64,000 bases of DNA, from NCBI GenBank assembly GCA_965223835.1, contig CBDCXQ010000001.1, forward strand, positions 4,216,001 through 4,280,000, written 5' to 3'. This document shows, piece after piece, positions 61,131 to 64,000 of the stretch. The stretch's first letter is position 1. Every line of letters begins with the position of its first letter. Position numbers and translations under genes: made by a program. Source of the DNA: CAVYXZ01 sp965223835. GTDB lineage: Bacteria; Chloroflexota; Anaerolineae; Aggregatilineales; Phototrophicaceae. The notes under the pieces are model-generated. The model searched no databases and was not told where the DNA came from. It saw only the letters and a list, made by a program, of their open reading frames with translations.

Positions 61131-61976
61131 TTATCGACCAACCCAGTCGCGCAGGTACAGGAAATCGTGGCCGACGGTGCGTTTGCTGACTTTGGCGATG
61201 TTGGGCATGGTTCGCTTAAAGTGATTGGCTTTCACACGTCGCCATACATCAGCGACAAATTGGTGATCGAAGCCTTCGTCCGCGACCTCATCCACTGTGT
61301 AGCGTTCATCGACCAGCAGATAGAGCACTTGATCGACATCGTCATAGCTAAAGCCTAATTCCTGCTCATCCGTCTGGCCTTCCCATAGATCAGCCGAGGG
61401 CGCTTTGTCGATGATCGACTGCGGCACCCCCAGCGAACGCGCCAGTTGCCGCAACTGCGTCTTATACAGATCGGCAATGGGCTGCATCGCCACCCCACTG
61501 TCACCATAGATCGTGGAGTACCCCAGCAGGAATTCGGTCTTGTTGCTGGTGCCAATCACCAGCCCACCCCAGGCAACCGACTGGTCATACCAGACAATCA
61601 TCCGCTGGCGGGCCATAATGTTGCCCTTGCGCAAATTGCTCATATCAGGAAACTGCGCGAACAACGGCTCAACCATCGGCGTGATTTCGACGGTCAGATT
61701 GGGCAGGTTTAAATCTTCGATCACGGCGTCGGCATCGGTCAAACTGGCTGCCGAGGATGAGCGATAGGGCATCCGCACCACCAGTACATTTTCTGGCCCC
61801 AATGCTCGCGCGGCGAGATAGGCCGATACCGCCGAATCGATGCCCCCAGACAGGCCCATCACTGCCCGTTTCATACCCACTTTTTCAATCTGATCTTTGA
61901 TAAAGCCGGTGATAATCTGTTCCGTCAGTCCGGTATCAATATCGAGCCGATGTAGCAGGTTGGGTTTCACGGTCAT
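61131..61976 (-). CDS. nadE: NAD+ synthase, ammonia-dependent
   Basis: 281 residues, the length of the NH3-dependent enzyme without a glutaminase domain. The ATP pyrophosphatase loop GLSGGIDSAV (43-48), IGTSNKTEFLLGYSTIYGDS and ADLWEGQTDEQELGFSYDDV are family markers. Final step of NAD synthesis: amidation of deamido-NAD using ATP and ammonia. Its ATG overlaps the TGA of the LLM oxidoreductase gene (ATGA), so the two are co-translated. Confidence 0.95.
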   Translation of the reverse strand: MTVKPNLLHRLDIDTGLTEQIITGFIKDQIEKVGMKRAVMGLSGGIDSAVSAYLAARALGPENVLVVRMPYRSSSAASLTDADAVIEDLNLPNLTVEITPMVEPLFAQFPDMSNLRKGNIMARQRMIVWYDQSVAWGGLVIGTSNKTEFLLGYSTIYGDSGVAMQPIADLYKTQLRQLARSLGVPQSIIDKAPSADLWEGQTDEQELGFSYDDVDQVLYLLVDERYTVDEVADEGFDHQFVADVWRRVKANHFKRTMPNIAKVSKRTVGHDFLYLRDWVGR

Positions 61977-62842
61977 GAGCGGCCCCGCAGGAAGGTGATG
62001 AATTTTTCCAGCAACTTGATATGCTGGTCAAGCGTGGCGAATCCCACCCCCATCGTGTTAATGCCTATATGCGATGCACCCAGGTCGGTCCAGGTCTGCA
62101 CAAAATGTTCCCACTGCGGTTCAGGATAATTGCTTGCCTGCAACCAGACATCAACGCCAAAATCGTCCAGGCTGCGCCCATTCGCCGCCAGATAACCTTG
62201 CAGTTTTTCTATTAGTTCAGCGGCACCGTCCAACCGTCCCGCCGGTAACATGCCGTCGCCGATGCGGGCGGCCCGACGCAGCACCACATCACTATACCCA
62301 CCAAACCACAATGGAATCGGTCGTTGCACCGGCAGCGGATTGATACCAACATTGTCCAATTGATGATACTGGCCCGAAAACTCAACGATATCCTGGGTCC
62401 ACAGCGCCCGCAGCACCGCAACCTGCTCTTCGATGCGCTTGCCCCGGTTGGTAAAGGTTTCGCCCATTCCCTCCATCTCGACCCGATTCCAGCCGACACC
62501 CAGACCCATCCGCAGCCGTCCGCCCGAGAGCAAATCAACTTCCGCAGCTTGCTTGGCAACCAACGCAGTCTGGCGCTGGGGCAAAATCAAAATGCCGTTA
62601 ACGAATTCAATCCGCTCGGTAATGGCGGCAGCGTAGGCGAACAGCGTCAGCACTTCATGGAACATATCTTTGTCAGTATATGCGCCGGACCACGTGGCAG
62701 GATCCGGCGGTTTCGCGCCCAGCACATGGTCAAATGCCAGCAAATAATCAAAACCCAGCCCTTCCACCGTCTGGATATAGTCACGAACGACTGCCGGGTC
62801 ACTACCGATTTCAGTTTGTGGAAATACCGCGCCATATTTCAT
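61973..62842 (-). CDS. LLM-class F420-dependent oxidoreductase
   Basis: 289 residues with a luciferase-like TIM barrel: MKYGAVFPQTEIGSDPAVVR, YIQTVEGLGFDYLLAFDHVL, LRMGLGVGWNRVEMEGMGET, GKRIEEQVAVLRALW and PIPLWFGGYSDVVLRRAARI. The C-terminal end SHIGINTMGVGFATLDQHIK matches the F420-linked subgroup. Electron donor is presumed F420H2; substrate unknown. First gene of an operon with nadE. Confidence 0.9.
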   Translation of the reverse strand: MKYGAVFPQTEIGSDPAVVRDYIQTVEGLGFDYLLAFDHVLGAKPPDPATWSGAYTDKDMFHEVLTLFAYAAAITERIEFVNGILILPQRQTALVAKQAAEVDLLSGGRLRMGLGVGWNRVEMEGMGETFTNRGKRIEEQVAVLRALWTQDIVEFSGQYHQLDNVGINPLPVQRPIPLWFGGYSDVVLRRAARIGDGMLPAGRLDGAAELIEKLQGYLAANGRSLDDFGVDVWLQASNYPEPQWEHFVQTWTDLGASHIGINTMGVGFATLDQHIKLLEKFITFLRGRS

Positions 62843-63094
62843 TCGAATTTACTCCCATCGTATGCACCGCTAATTGTACCGGTGCAGAGAGAAATGAGCA
62901 TATCCATTTGGGCACGCTGATTGAGGAGAGTGTGGAGGTGGCGCGATTTGCACGCGCGTCCGAGACCGTACCTTTGCATCCGGTTTCCGCGTTGTACCAG
63001 TGGGCCTTTGCGCTACTCGCCGGACAGTACGCCCCGTCGAAAACTAATTCACCCCCATTGGTATAGATTATAGCAGACGAGCGTCAGATTAGTA
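62843..63094. other. 252-bp intergenic region without a convincing gene
   Basis: A plus-strand frame ending at 63066 has a protein-like composition (LIEESVEVARFARASETVPL, WAFALLAGQYAP) but no start with a ribosome site and no recognised family. It could be a gene remnant. The LLM promoter should lie just right of 62842. Confidence 0.3.
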
Positions 63095-64000
63095 TCATAA
63101 CCAGCGTAACCAGCGCAGGTGTCCACTGCAATACGCCAACACTCGATCTGATTGCATGACGCCTCGTTCATAATGGGCCAGCCGCAATTCGGGTGCATTG
63201 TCGCTATCAAGCCATTCAATCGACAGGCGGAAACAATGTTCGAACTCACGCGCAACCATTTCGATAACCTCAGTCAGTTGCTGGCGCAAGGGCGGGGGAA
63301 ACTGGTTAACCACAAACGAATGGTACAGGCACAGTGCCGCATCTGTCGGCACCGCCGCGCACACCGACGGGAGCACAGCTAACACGTCGCCCTGAACCAA
63401 CTCCGGTGGGTTGGTCAAAGCAATGGCTACCGCCTGGTCGAGCATATCCAACCGGTCCAGATGTTCCGCCCAGACCAATGCCCGCAGCCAGCGCAGGGCA
63501 TCGGTATCGGTAATGTCAACTGGATTCAAGTCGATACCGCGCCGGAAGTTTATCGTTGGCATTGATGCCAGTAGCGCCGGTGCTTGATCGCCCTGGAGTA
63601 CCGTATCAATTTGCAACGCTGCCTGTGGGTCGCCAGCAGTTGCGCCATTGCTATAGTGATAGCCATAACGATCCCAGAATAGATTCAAGCCCGCACTGGC
63701 TCCGATTTCGACCAGTGCCAGCGGACGGTTGCCCGCTAATTCAGCCACCAACCCAAACGCCGGGAGCCAGGCCACACAGCGTCGAACCTCATTGGTCTGC
63801 ACCCGCCGGGTTTGCAGCAGATCAATCATCTGCTCCCGGTGATTGAGGGCAAAGGCCCGGAACAACGGATACGGATCGGCATCTGGGATGGTCAGATTGC
63901 GAGTCAGCACCGGATAATATGCGGTCAAAGGATGGTCGGGGTAGTCTTCTAGCAGATAGCGCACCGCCGCGAACACCATATTGGGTATCGGCTGACCGGA
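63095..64000 (-). CDS. DUF2332 family protein (partial, N terminus beyond right edge)
   Basis: The reading frame stays open to the window edge. The residues before the internal Met at 63979 (GQPIPNM) still fit the family, so the gene continues outside. Visible: 302 codons with VEIGASAGLNLFWDRYGYHY, INFRRGIDLNPVDITDTDAL and LYHSFVVNQFPP. The DUF2332 family has a methyltransferase-like GASAG loop; its function is not established. Leftward, upstream of a 252-bp gap before the LLM-nadE operon. Confidence 0.9.
   Translation of the reverse strand, partial: SGQPIPNMVFAAVRYLLEDYPDHPLTAYYPVLTRNLTIPDADPYPLFRAFALNHREQMIDLLQTRRVQTNEVRRCVAWLPAFGLVAELAGNRPLALVEIGASAGLNLFWDRYGYHYSNGATAGDPQAALQIDTVLQGDQAPALLASMPTINFRRGIDLNPVDITDTDALRWLRALVWAEHLDRLDMLDQAVAIALTNPPELVQGDVLAVLPSVCAAVPTDAALCLYHSFVVNQFPPPLRQQLTEVIEMVAREFEHCFRLSIEWLDSDNAPELRLAHYERGVMQSDRVLAYCSGHLRWLRWL

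Noticed and set aside
62680..63066. 128-codon plus-strand frame running from the LLM gene into the intergenic gap
   Set aside because: Its first half is antisense to the LLM gene; the last 50 codons look protein-like but lack a start and any family match.
1..64000. CRISPR array, prophage or integrative element
   Set aside because: No regularly spaced repeats, cas genes, integrase or phage structural genes were seen; the only mobile element is the insertion sequence at 52.6-53.7 kb.

Overview
The window looks like a chromosomal segment of a bacterium from the phylum Chloroflexota, probably class Anaerolineae. This is inferred from gene families, not from a marker-gene search. Supporting signs are: a large P-loop/TPR/LuxR regulator; an ECF sigma factor followed by a membrane protein resembling the DUF5667 family with a LysM; many LiaF-type 'toast-rack' proteins; secreted PD40 propeller proteins; enzymes linked to cofactor F420 (a CofE-like ligase and an LLM oxidoreductase); moderate GC; and frequent TTG/GTG starts. 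No rRNA, tRNA, CRISPR array, prophage or replication origin was seen.

Layout. 1-3.5 kb: a leftward transporter operon (LacI regulator, family-5 solute-binding protein, start of a permease) with a clear LacI-type palindrome upstream. 3.6-9.1 kb: a soluble GAF/PAS histidine kinase, a MaoC hydratase, and a LuxR-type signalling ATPase with a small membrane protein. 9.2-18.6 kb: housekeeping genes (secreted propeller protein, DnaN, MscS channel, malic enzyme-PTA, SlyD, Maf) plus a 64-aa protein carrying a textbook C2H2 zinc finger. 18.8-25 kb: an orphan response regulator, a two-gene membrane operon with an isoprenylcysteine methyltransferase-like enzyme behind a consensus promoter, a PucR regulator, a secreted S33 peptidase fused to a META domain, and a propeller protein. 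25.2-29.6 kb: a PspC/LiaF-like pair, an FHA protein divergent from a secreted beta-solenoid/membrane protein, and small anchored proteins. 29.8-35.9 kb: a P-type ATPase, a trypsin-like protease, a HAMP histidine kinase and a HEAT-repeat protein.

36.0-38.7 kb is the most unusual part. A secreted LysM protein carries six tandem CX9C repeats and an Arg-Pro tail. It is followed by an ECF sigma factor, and by a one-pass membrane protein (probable anti-sigma/sensor) with a related Cys-containing LysM outside. 38.7-44 kb holds enzymes (FAD oxidoreductase, enolase-superfamily enzyme, alpha/beta hydrolase) and a DEAD-box helicase. 44.1-49.5 kb is a leftward run of four envelope proteins, three sharing the toast-rack fold but predicted for different locations (membrane, lipoprotein, unanchored), with an isolated TadA/CpaF ATPase downstream.

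49.7-64 kb: an O-antigen-ligase-type membrane protein, a sulfatase, an intact insertion sequence with terminal repeats and 5-bp target duplication, a cytochrome P450, a TPR protein, an acyl-CoA dehydrogenase, a VapBC-type toxin-antitoxin pair, a CofE-like F420 ligase, a cytochrome c lipoprotein with a haem/copper-type membrane partner, a decayed GlsB/YeaQ-family gene, an LLM oxidoreductase-NadE operon, and a DUF2332 gene cut by the right edge. Genes are densely packed, with 4-nt ATGA/GTGA overlaps within operons and TTAR stop sharing between convergent pairs. Several strong intrinsic terminators mark transcription-unit ends.
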